Assembly (NCBI GenBank): GCA_023443925.1
Contig: JAEZSL010000275.1
Location: forward strand, 1-6,478
Length of the DNA stretch: 6,478 bases
Origin: Bacillota bacterium
GTDB lineage: Bacteria > Bacillota_A > Clostridia > Lachnospirales > Lachnospiraceae
Reading direction: 5' to 3'
Below, piece after piece: positions 1-5,771 of this stretch (its first letter is position 1; every line of letters begins with the position of its first letter). Below the pieces are notes generated by a model. It did no database searches. It was not told where the DNA came from and saw nothing but the letters and a program-made list of their open reading frames with translations. The position numbers and the translations under genes were made by a program.

Positions 1-125
1 ATTTATAACGATGTCAGAAAGATATTTACAAGTAAGTTAATTCTATTGAACCGCCGTGTACCGAACGGTATGCACGGTGGTGTGAGAGGACGGAAAATCA
101 ATTAATGATTTTCCTCCTACTCGAT
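1..125 (+). mobile_element. Group II intron, 3' end (domains V and VI), left part outside window
   Basis: A self-splicing retroelement RNA whose 3' terminal domains can be folded by hand. Domain V spans about 49-82: a lower helix 50-58 with 73-81, a two-base bulge at 71-72, an upper helix 59-62 with 67-70, and a GAAC tetraloop at 63-66. The catalytic triad is C52-G53-C54, with the characteristic G53-U78 wobble. Domain VI is 84-122: stem 84-86/120-122, then 87-90/115-118, then 92-100/106-114, with loop 101-105. A119 is left bulged, seven bases from the end, as expected for the lariat branch point. The intron therefore ends in GAT at 125 and the 3' exon starts at T126. The upstream reverse transcriptase/maturase, if present, lies outside; bases 1-47 would be the end of domain IV. 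Both visible domains look intact, so nothing here suggests decay. The structural class was not determined. Confidence 0.92.
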
Positions 126-148
126 TGCGTTATTATGTCCAGCCTGAA

Positions 149-218
149 AATATTAGTTTACTACACTTTTTAAAAAATAATGGAATAGACTTTTGTTTAT
201 TTTTAAGATTATACTTTT
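149..218 (+). promoter_or_regulatory. Three TANACTTTT direct repeats at 24-bp period; putative operator
   Basis: The boxes are TACACTTTT at 162, TAGACTTTT at 186 and TATACTTTT at 210, so their starts are exactly 24 bp apart. The first box lies inside a longer block, 149-173, that resembles 3205-3233 ahead of the sugar-binding protein gene: AATAT, TAGTTT and TACACTTTTT in the same order with two small gaps. AraC-type regulators commonly bind tandem direct repeats, so these could be sites for the regulator encoded at 2461-3204; that link is inference. The AT-rich background makes partial matches cheap. A promoter use of TATACT at 210-215 is possible, but no good -35 element stands 16-18 bp upstream. 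Confidence 0.35.
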
Positions 219-278
219 TATATATTAACCTTAATGGAAAAATAGCAGGTTGGTTGTAAGTAAAAAAAGAAGTGATGT

Positions 279-457
279 ATAAAGCTGAATAAAAATAAAG
301 CTGAATAAGAATAAAGCTGAATAATAAAGATGAATAAAAATAAAACTGAATAAATATAAAGCTAAATAAGTATAAAACTGAATAAATATAAAGCTAAATA
401 AATATAGAGCTGTATAAATATAGAATTGAATAAAAAATAGAACTGTATAAATATAGT
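279..457. repeat. 16-bp AT-rich tandem repeat array, about 11 units
   Basis: The unit consensus is RCTGAATAAATATAAA. Unit cores start at 284, 300, 316, 329, 345, 361, 377, 393, 409, 425 and 442. All steps are 16 bp except one of 13 (316 to 329) and one of 17 (425 to 442). Left-hand units end mostly in ATAAA and right-hand units in ATAGA, so variants are clustered along the array, as expected if it grew by slippage or unequal exchange. The period is not a multiple of three and each unit contains TAA, so it is not coding. It lies upstream of the candidate kinase promoter. Copy number may vary between strains. Confidence 0.9.
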
Positions 458-469
458 AAGGAAAAATAG

Positions 470-498
470 TTGTTACTGCAGAAAAATAACTATAATAT
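470..498 (+). promoter_or_regulatory. Candidate sigma-A promoter for the two-component operon
   Basis: TTGTTA at 470-475 and TAATAT at 493-498 are separated by 17 bp. A perfect TATAAT overlaps at 491-496 but would leave a 15-bp spacer. Either choice puts the transcript start near 501-506, giving a leader of roughly 110 bases before the kinase ATG at 613. An imperfect inverted repeat (TAGTTGT at 467-473 and ATAACTA at 486-492) overlaps the promoter and could be an operator, but it is short. Confidence 0.5.
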
Positions 499-507
499 AA
501 ACCTATA

Positions 508-583
508 TGGGCGCGACTATAGAATCCCGCTCTTTTTTATCGTATAGTAATTATGCACCACTCCGGGATAAAACCCGGCGCCA
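508..583 (+). ncRNA. Possible folded 5' leader with three helices, no known family recognised
   Basis: Just downstream of the predicted start of transcription, three helices can be drawn together. P1 is GGCGC 510-514 with GCGCC 578-582. P2 is ACTATA 516-521 with TATAGT 543-548. P3 is CGGG 564-567 with CCCG 574-577, closed by a 6-base loop 568-573; it can extend by C563-G578 in competition with the last pair of P1. P1 and P3 would abut, giving a three-way-junction shape typical of regulatory leaders. I do not recognise a known riboswitch signature. The helices are short, so chance pairing is a serious alternative; folding energy and conservation were not calculated. Confidence 0.25.
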
Positions 584-612
584 GGATGCAATAAAAGAAC
601 GGATGGATAGTT

Positions 613-2430
613 ATGAAAAAAATAGTAAAGAGAAAGCGGCGGTTTACTCTAGGAAGCTCAAAGCTTCAGAAAAAGATTATTATCATATATCTGCTGATGT
701 GCATCTTACCGATTTTTTTGGTAAGTATTCTGGCTTACCGGATTTATTATAACAATATGATTGAACAGGCATATTCCCGGGTTGAACAAAATTCCAGACA
801 ACATGAAACGATTTTGATGGAACGCCTGGATATTTATAAAACGGTATTATATGAGATTTTAACGGATAACAAAATCATTAAACTCTCTGAAAGCCTTAAC
901 CGATTGACGGATAAGGAATTATTGTTGAGTAAGGCTGGTCTGGAAGCAATATTAAAAAGTTATGTGTATACCTATGATGCCATCAAAAGCATTGCTTTTA
1001 TGGCTGATAATGGCCAGATCGTAGAATATTCAAGATATTATGGGAGTTTTGATACGACACTCTGGTCGGATAAAGAAAAACGGAATGAACTATATCAGGG
1101 GGTTAATAAAGAAGGAGGTCTGTGTTATCTGGCCGCAGTTAATCTGTCCAAAATTAAGAGCAGAACAGATTATGTAATTCTGATGGGTTTTCCGGTACGG
1201 AATCTCGTTACAAAAAAGCAGTCAGGTATTTTGTTGTTGGCGCTGGATGATTATATCTTACTTTTTAATCAGGAAAAAGGTGAATTTGATGAGGGCAGCA
1301 ATCCCAAAGACGGAATTCAGACGCTTATCGTTGATGAAAAAAACCGTATTCTGGCAGGAACTTCAGATAAATACATTGCGAAGTCTTATAATTACATAAT
1401 AAAGAAGATGTACACCGATGAGTCCGATCTTTTGGAGTGGAGACGTAATATTGAGAGTACAAATTGGCAGATTATTAATGTGGTAGATAAGGCAGTTTAT
1501 CTAAAGGATATCCACTTTTTCGAAAAAATCGTAATTCTTTTATCTGCGGTTATTACATTGATTTTCTTTGTGATGGTGATCTGGATATCCAGAAAATATA
1601 TTAATACCATTACCAAGATTGCCAGGGGTATCGGTAAATATGCAGGTTCTCCCGGAGAAGAGATTAATGTTGACATCGATAAGGAAGATGAATTGTATGT
1701 AATTGCCAGACAGTTCCACTATATGACGAGAAGAGTGAACCGGCTGGTAGAGAAGTTAAAGCATAAAAATACAGAAATAGAAGAAGCGGTTACAAGCCAG
1801 AAACATGCGGAAATCAAAGCGTTAGAAGCGCAGATTAATCCTCATTTTCTTTATAATACATTAGATTCCATCAATTGGAGGGCAATTGAACACGAGGAAG
1901 AAGAAATCAGTGATATGCTAGGTACTCTGGGAAGTCTTTTACGGTATAGTGTATCCAATATCGATATGGTAGTGCTGCTTAGTGCGGAAATCAGTTGGTT
2001 GAGAAAGTATATCTTTTTACAGAGGGACCGTTTCCATTATTCCTTTGACTGTCAATATGACATTAAAGAAGATGCCCTGGATTTTCCGGTTTATAAGATG
2101 CTCTTACAGCCGCTGATTGAAAATACTATTTTGCATGCCTTTGAAGATGTAAAAGAAGGCGGCCTCATCTTTGTTACTAGTTTCGTAAGGGAAGACGGCA
2201 GACTTTATATCAGTATCAGAGATAATGGCAGGGGGATGGAAGCGGAGAAGCTAAAGGAGATACAGGCGGGAATCAAAGAAGGCGGGCCTCTTGACAGTAA
2301 CAGTATTGGAATCAGTAATATTGTCAACCGGCTAAAAATCTATTATCACGGGAAAGCGGAATTAAGTGTTTTTAGCACCTATGGAGAAGGAACGGAATTT
2401 ATAATGCTATTACCTGATGTAAGCAAGTAG
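613..2430 (+). CDS. Sensor histidine kinase, YesM-like (His_kinase/HATPase_c)
   Basis: Membrane kinase of 605 residues that would autophosphorylate on histidine and pass the phosphate to the regulator encoded next. After a basic N-terminus there is a membrane segment at about 21-43, an extracytoplasmic sensor region at about 45-300 (size and placement fit a Cache-type sensor), and a second membrane segment at about 305-326. A HAMP-like stretch at about 327-380 and a helical linker follow. The His_kinase domain has the motif QINPHFLYNTLDS, with phosphoacceptor His411. The ATPase domain shows the N-box LIENTILHAF (Asn504), DNGRGM at 537-542, the SIGISNI glycine segment at 564-570 and GEGTEF at 591-596. 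All key residues are present, so it should be active. The start is the only ATG in frame after the stop at 592-594; its ribosome binding site (GGATGG at 601-606) is weak. The regulator begins 30 bp downstream, so the two are co-transcribed. The ligand is unknown; in this family it is usually an oligosaccharide signal, often relayed through a binding protein. Confidence 0.95.
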   Translation: MKKIVKRKRRFTLGSSKLQKKIIIIYLLMCILPIFLVSILAYRIYYNNMIEQAYSRVEQNSRQHETILMERLDIYKTVLYEILTDNKIIKLSESLNRLTDKELLLSKAGLEAILKSYVYTYDAIKSIAFMADNGQIVEYSRYYGSFDTTLWSDKEKRNELYQGVNKEGGLCYLAAVNLSKIKSRTDYVILMGFPVRNLVTKKQSGILLLALDDYILLFNQEKGEFDEGSNPKDGIQTLIVDEKNRILAGTSDKYIAKSYNYIIKKMYTDESDLLEWRRNIESTNWQIINVVDKAVYLKDIHFFEKIVILLSAVITLIFFVMVIWISRKYINTITKIARGIGKYAGSPGEEINVDIDKEDELYVIARQFHYMTRRVNRLVEKLKHKNTEIEEAVTSQKHAEIKALEAQINPHFLYNTLDSINWRAIEHEEEEISDMLGTLGSLLRYSVSNIDMVVLLSAEISWLRKYIFLQRDRFHYSFDCQYDIKEDALDFPVYKMLLQPLIENTILHAFEDVKEGGLIFVTSFVREDGRLYISIRDNGRGMEAEKLKEIQAGIKEGGPLDSNSIGISNIVNRLKIYYHGKAELSVFSTYGEGTEFIMLLPDVSK

Positions 2431-2460
2431 GTATTGCGAAACAAGGAGAGAGGTAAAGGT

Positions 2461-3204
2461 ATGGTAAAAATTATTATAGTGGAAGATGAATACAGAATTC
2501 GAACGGGTTTAGGCAATTTAATTGAGAAAGTTGGCGTAAACTGCAAAGTAATTGCAGAGGCGGAGAATGGATATGAGGGATTAAAGTTAATACAGAATCT
2601 GGAACCGGATATCGTGATTACAGATATCAGTATGCCCAAATTTGACGGCCTAGAGATGATTGAAAAAGCAAAAGAACTGGGGCTTTCCTGCAAATTTGTA
2701 ATCTTGAGCGGTTATGCAAATTTTGAATATGCACAAAAGGGGATACGCCTGGGGGTAAAGGAATATTTATTAAAACCGGTTACAATTACCAATGTCCGGG
2801 AGTTATTAGGCAAGCTGGCAGAATCGGAGACGGAAGTGAAAGAACACAGAGAGGAATCGGTGAGCGGTTTTTCCGGTGTTGTATCGGATATGATACGTAA
2901 AATAGAGACAAATTACGGGCAGCATCTGGGGTTGGATTATTTTGTGGATAAGTATCGCCTTACACCGGAATATATCAGCATTTTATTTGCAAAGGAAACC
3001 GGAGTCACCTTCTCCAATTATCTGAAGAGGGTGAGAATTGAAAAAGCGAAGGAACTTTTGATGAATACCAATATAAAAATTTATGAGGTAGCCTGCAGGG
3101 TGGGATATCCGGATCAGAAATATTTCTCCAAGGTATTTAAAGAATATACGGGAGTTTCGGCAAAGCAGTTTGTATTAAATGAAAGCAGGAAAATAGAAAG
3201 ATAG
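2461..3204 (+). CDS. Response regulator, YesN-like: REC receiver plus AraC-type DNA-binding domain
   Basis: Cytoplasmic transcription factor of 247 residues, likely activated by the kinase upstream. The receiver domain occupies about 1-118: acidic pair Glu8/Asp9, phosphoacceptor Asp55 in DISMP, Ser83 in LSGYANF, and Lys105 in LLKP. A short linker (about 119-140) leads to a C-terminal AraC-type double helix-turn-helix at about 143-243, with the family signature VACRVGYPDQKYFSKVFKE and GVSAKQF. Many YesN-type proteins are much longer, with a middle region between these domains; here it is absent, but both functional domains are complete, so this is a compact form and not a truncation. I chose ATG 2461 because AAGGAGAGAGG at 2443-2453 precedes it; an in-frame TTG at 2434 lies upstream of that site and lacks its own. 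Its probable target is the promoter directly downstream at 3205-3272. Confidence 0.95.
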   Translation: MVKIIIVEDEYRIRTGLGNLIEKVGVNCKVIAEAENGYEGLKLIQNLEPDIVITDISMPKFDGLEMIEKAKELGLSCKFVILSGYANFEYAQKGIRLGVKEYLLKPVTITNVRELLGKLAESETEVKEHREESVSGFSGVVSDMIRKIETNYGQHLGLDYFVDKYRLTPEYISILFAKETGVTFSNYLKRVRIEKAKELLMNTNIKIYEVACRVGYPDQKYFSKVFKEYTGVSAKQFVLNESRKIER

Positions 3205-3272
3205 AATATCTTAGTTTTATACACTTTTTTTAAGATAGTACGATTTTTTTTGAAATGTACAGATAGTATACT
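3205..3272 (+). promoter_or_regulatory. Promoter and putative activator sites for the sugar transporter operon
   Basis: The gap between the regulator and the lipoprotein gene has a good -10 element, TATACT at 3267-3272, but no good -35 at 16-18 bp (the position is filled by a T-run). This is the usual design of a promoter that needs an activator. Upstream are two imperfect direct repeats offset by about 20 bp: TACACTTTTTTTAAGAT at 3220-3236 and TACGATTTTTTTTGAAAT at 3239-3256. This spacing, about two helical turns, fits an AraC-type protein bound next to RNA polymerase. The block at 3205-3233 resembles 149-173. No terminator hairpin was seen after the regulator, so read-through from the kinase operon is also possible. 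Confidence 0.5.
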
Positions 3273-3304
3273 AAACATACAAACAAAATAAATGGAGGTA
3301 CATT

Positions 3305-4609
3305 ATGAGAAAGAAATTTGGGGTATTTCTTGCAATCGCTATGAGTGTAGTAACACTGATGGGCTGCGGCGCAGGTACAAAAACTACGACGGGAACTGCC
3401 GATACGGCGGAAAAGGCAGGTACCACAGAAACAGCAGCTGCAAGTGGGGATGCGGCGAACAGTGAAGGGAAAACCGAAATAACGTTCTGGCATTATATGT
3501 CGGAGGACAAAGAAGGAAAGTTTGTGCAGGCAGCGGTCGATGAGTTTAACAAGTCTCAAAACGAAATCTTTGTGAAAGCTCAGTACATACCCAGAGATGA
3601 ACTAATGAAACAGTATACCATCGGTGTTGTATCCGGAGAACTTCCGGACTGTGGCATGGTGGATAATCCGGATCACAATTCTTATGCTTCCATGGGAGTA
3701 TTTGAAGATATTACAGATTTGTATAATTCCTGGGATGAAGCAAATTTCTTAGAGGGCTCTTTAAATTCCTGTAAATACGAAGGCAAGCTTTACGGACTTC
3801 CCTGGGGTAATAACTGCCTGGGACTGTTCTATAATAAGGAAATGCTTTCTAAAGCGGGAGTTGAGGTTCCCACCACCTGGAGTGAACTGGAAAAAGCATG
3901 TGAAGTATTAACAACAGATAAAGTAAAAGGTCTTGCCATTTCTGCAATCGGAAATGAAGAAGGAACGTTCCAGTATATGCCTTGGTTATTATCTTCAGGC
4001 GGCAGTGTAACCGACTTAACCTCGGAGGGCTCTAAAGAATCCTTAATTTATTTAAGCAATCTGGCTGAAAAAGGATATATCAGTAAAGAATCTGTAAACT
4101 GGACACAGGCAGATGCTGAGAAACAGTTTGCATCAGGACAGGCAGCCATGATGATTAACGGACCTTGGCAGTTCTCCGGATTAGCAGAAGATGCTCCGGA
4201 TATGGAGTATGGAGTTGCTAAAGTTCCGAAAGCAGATGACGGCGTTTATGCATCCGTATTAGGCGGAGAAAATGTAGGTATATGTAACGGTGCCAATATA
4301 GAAGCCTCCTGGACCTTCCTTACTTATATGACCAATAAAGAAAATTCACAGAAGATTTGTTCTGCAATCGGACGTTTTTCACCAAGATCTGATGTTGATA
4401 TTCAGGCAATGTTTAAAGATGATCCTCAGAATGCATTGTTCGCAGAATTAATGGAAGATGCGCAGTCCCGCGGACCTTCCCCGAAATGGCCTGAAATCTC
4501 TGCAGCAATTTATACTGCGGAACAGGAAGTACTTACAGGACAAAAAGATGTTGATACGGCAATGGCAGATGCACAGAAAAAAATAGATGCCTTAGCAGAG
4601 ACGGAATAG
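3305..4609 (+). CDS. Sugar ABC transporter substrate-binding lipoprotein (SBP family 1)
   Basis: Extracellular, membrane-anchored solute receptor of 434 residues that would capture a sugar or oligosaccharide and hand it to the permeases encoded downstream. The signal peptide has a basic start, a hydrophobic core at about 6-18 and a lipobox LMGC with lipidated Cys21. A low-complexity Thr/Ala/Gly/Glu linker (22-56) follows, as is common between the lipid anchor and the folded domain. The mature domain starts near TEITFWHYM (57-65). Family 1 features are GKLYGLPWGNNCLGLFYNKE (160-179), GVEVPTTWSELEKAC (185-199), FASGQAAMMINGPWQF (275-290) and a late SPRSDV (359-364). The length is normal for the family. 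The start follows a strong TGGAGGT site at 3293-3299. A substrate cannot be assigned from these motifs. A hairpin behind the gene probably keeps its expression above that of the permeases. Confidence 0.95.
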   Translation: MRKKFGVFLAIAMSVVTLMGCGAGTKTTTGTADTAEKAGTTETAAASGDAANSEGKTEITFWHYMSEDKEGKFVQAAVDEFNKSQNEIFVKAQYIPRDELMKQYTIGVVSGELPDCGMVDNPDHNSYASMGVFEDITDLYNSWDEANFLEGSLNSCKYEGKLYGLPWGNNCLGLFYNKEMLSKAGVEVPTTWSELEKACEVLTTDKVKGLAISAIGNEEGTFQYMPWLLSSGGSVTDLTSEGSKESLIYLSNLAEKGYISKESVNWTQADAEKQFASGQAAMMINGPWQFSGLAEDAPDMEYGVAKVPKADDGVYASVLGGENVGICNGANIEASWTFLTYMTNKENSQKICSAIGRFSPRSDVDIQAMFKDDPQNALFAELMEDAQSRGPSPKWPEISAAIYTAEQEVLTGQKDVDTAMADAQKKIDALAETE

Positions 4610-4629
4610 TCAGTAAATTTATGAAACGG

Positions 4630-4677
4630 AAGTCTCATCACGGAAACAATAATAGATTGTAATGTGGTGAGACTTTT
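4630..4677 (+). terminator. Intercistronic hairpin with short T-tract (partial terminator or mRNA stabiliser)
   Basis: AAGTCTCATCAC at 4630-4641 pairs with GTGGTGAGACTT at 4664-4675 over 12 bp with one U-G wobble (4638/4667). The long loop contains an inner stem ACAAT 4646-4650 with ATTGT 4656-4660, capped by AATAG. TTTT at 4674-4677 overlaps the stem's 3' end and follows directly. It lies 20 bp after the binding-protein gene and 55 bp before the first permease. Such hairpins in sugar ABC operons usually stop or protect part of the transcript, so the binding protein is made in excess; that role here is inference. The T-tract is short, so termination is probably incomplete. Confidence 0.75.
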
Positions 4678-4732
4678 ATATTAGCGAAAGCAGTGCAGCT
4701 GTTTCGGACGGTATTAAGAAAGGAACGTGAAT

Positions 4733-5629
4733 ATGCAGTCTAAAAGAGATAGAAAAGATAAATTAATCGGATATTGTTTTATTTTACCGGCCGTGCTATA
4801 TATGTTATTATTTATCGGTTATCCAATTGTATATAACTGGCTGATCAGTTTCCAGGATGTAACAGCTACAACCCTTGCCAGTACGGCTCGTGATCTGATC
4901 GGATTTGATAATTATAAAGATATTGTCTCGGACCCTACTTTTTTTAAGGCAGTCAGGCAGACTTTTTTTTATACGGTTTTTTGCCTTGTGTTTCAATTTT
5001 CCCTGGGATTTTTATTTGCCCTGTTTTTTTCAAAAAATTTTAAATTATCAAAACCCATCCGTGGATTTATCGTAATCAGCTGGATGCTGCCGGTTACGGT
5101 AACGGCATTGGTATTTAAATTTATGTTTGCGGAGAGTAACGGGATTATCAATATGATTCTCTTAAATTTAAATATTATCGGTAAACCGATTGGATGGCTG
5201 ATACAGGGAGGGACGGCTATGTGGGGACTTATCATAGCAAATTCCTGGGTTGGAATTCCGTTTAATATGCTTCTCCTTACAACCGGATTAAATAATGTAT
5301 CAACAGAAGTTTATGAGGCGGCGGCTATCGATGGAGCAGGTTCCGTGCAGCGCTTTGCGAAGATAACCTTACCGTTATTAAAACCAACAATTATGTCGGT
5401 TTTAGTTCTTGGATTTGTATATACCTTTAAAGTTTTTGATTTAGTTTATGTAATGACGGGTGGCGGCCCGGTAGACGCCACAGAGGTGATGTCAACCTAT
5501 TCGTATAAATTATCTTTCCAGTTGTTTCACTTCGGAGAAGGAGCAGCGGTTGCCAATGTCCTGTTTGTATGCTTATTTTTGGTAGCATTACTTTATTTGA
5601 AAACAATCTCGAGAGATGAGGTGATATAG
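4733..5629 (+). CDS. Sugar ABC transporter permease 1 (MalF/UgpA-type, CUT1)
   Basis: Integral membrane subunit of 298 residues forming half of the translocation channel. About six hydrophobic segments are visible: near 11-33, 72-98, 110-130, 158-183, 217-240 and 270-288. The cytoplasmic EAA loop that contacts the ATPase is present at 194-218: YEAAAIDGAG, then the ITLPLLKP end. The conserved MTGGGP segment at about 241-246 is typical of the first permease of CUT1 systems. I chose ATG 4733 because AAAGGA at 4719-4724 lies eight bases upstream; an in-frame GTG at 4727 is too close to that site. The gene follows the lipoprotein after the hairpin at 4630-4677. Its 3' end carries GAGGTGATATAG, which ends in its own stop codon and also acts as a ribosome binding site for whatever starts at TTG 5630. 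No ATPase is encoded in the window. Confidence 0.94.
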   Translation: MQSKRDRKDKLIGYCFILPAVLYMLLFIGYPIVYNWLISFQDVTATTLASTARDLIGFDNYKDIVSDPTFFKAVRQTFFYTVFCLVFQFSLGFLFALFFSKNFKLSKPIRGFIVISWMLPVTVTALVFKFMFAESNGIINMILLNLNIIGKPIGWLIQGGTAMWGLIIANSWVGIPFNMLLLTTGLNNVSTEVYEAAAIDGAGSVQRFAKITLPLLKPTIMSVLVLGFVYTFKVFDLVYVMTGGGPVDATEVMSTYSYKLSFQLFHFGEGAAVANVLFVCLFLVALLYLKTISRDEVI

Positions 5630-5771
5630 TTGAAAAATAAATACTTTTTTCAACATCTTGATTTTTACGTGCGCCTAAGCGCACAGTTAGGAGTTTAGGT
5701 TGAAAAAACAAAAGCAGTTTTTCAACATCCTGGTTTGTACGTGCGCCAGTGCGCACAGATTGGAGTTTAAT
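5629..5771 (+). repeat. Tandem duplication of a 70/72-bp two-hairpin cassette with ribosome binding site
   Basis: Copy 1 is 5630-5699 and copy 2 is 5700-5771; the stem base G5629 is also the last base of the permease stop. Each copy has stem A, GTTGAAAAA with TTTTTCAAC (5629-5637/5646-5654 and 5699-5707/5718-5726), a 14-base linker, stem B, GTGCGC with GCGCAC (5669-5674/5679-5684 and 5741-5746/5751-5756), and then a GGAG ribosome binding site. The stems are identical between copies. Loop A (8 versus 10 bases) and loop B (CTAA versus CAGT) have diverged, and the linker differs at 3 of 14 bases. Stem B is GC-rich in AT-rich surroundings. It could be a small palindromic mobile repeat or a structured RNA controlling the second permease. 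I do not recognise a named family. Confidence 0.85.
5630..5698 (+). CDS. Possible 22-residue leader peptide between the permeases
   Basis: A TTG start at 5630 directly abuts the stop of permease 1 and is preceded by GAGGTG at 5618-5623 with six-base spacing, a good ribosome binding site. Translation would give MKNKYFFQHLDFYVRLSAQL followed by GV, ending at TAG 5696-5698, one base before the next possible start, TTG 5700. The first codons resemble a normal permease start (Met-Lys-Asn-Lys), so this may be the remnant of the original start of the second permease, cut off when the cassette inserted or duplicated. It could equally serve as a coupling ORF that brings ribosomes through the hairpins. 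No known peptide is recognised; whether it has a function is unknown. Confidence 0.3.
   Translation: MKNKYFFQHLDFYVRLSAQLGV

Larger units (their letters stand above)
126..612. other. AT-rich gene-free region between intron and kinase gene
   Basis: This stretch of almost 490 bases has no credible coding region: stop codons are frequent in all frames and no ribosome binding site precedes a usable start except the kinase's own weak one. It holds, in order, three TANACTTTT boxes, an 11-unit 16-bp tandem repeat, a candidate promoter and a candidate folded leader, each listed separately. The left part is very AT-rich. From about 500 the base composition becomes more mixed, which fits a transcribed leader. 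The group II intron abuts it, so the intron sits in intergenic DNA upstream of the two-component operon. Confidence 0.7.

Noticed and set aside
1..40. C-terminal tail of the intron reverse transcriptase
   Set aside because: One frame ends at TAA 38-40, but the 12 visible residues are too few to recognise, so no coding feature is claimed.
279..457. CRISPR array interpretation of the 16-bp periodic repeat
   Set aside because: There are no unique spacers; the units are contiguous and degenerate with a 16-bp period, so it is a minisatellite.
516..537. Terminator reading of the T-run at 532-537
   Set aside because: No stable stem ends directly before the T-run; the bases upstream of it pair better with 543-548.
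507..752. 81-codon open frame on + overlapping the start of the kinase gene
   Set aside because: It has no ribosome binding site, and its second half overlaps the kinase N-terminus in another frame. It shows no recognisable domain. The region before 613 is better explained as a leader.
2434..2460. Upstream TTG start for the response regulator
   Set aside because: The strong ribosome binding site at 2443-2453 lies inside this extension and serves ATG 2461, where the receiver domain begins directly.
2379..2693. 104-codon minus-strand frame
   Set aside because: Antisense to the end of the kinase and the receiver domain of the regulator; both have clear motifs.
3230..3559. 109-codon minus-strand frame
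   Set aside because: Covers the transporter promoter and the signal peptide and linker of the lipoprotein in antisense; no start signal and no recognisable domain.
4808..5235. Two minus-strand frames (62 and 80 codons)
   Set aside because: Antisense shadows of permease 1 in AT-rich sequence.
5427..5756. 109-codon minus-strand frame with an internal peptide repeat (NQDVEK twice)
   Set aside because: The repeat is only the reverse translation of the tandem DNA cassette, and the rest is antisense to permease 1.
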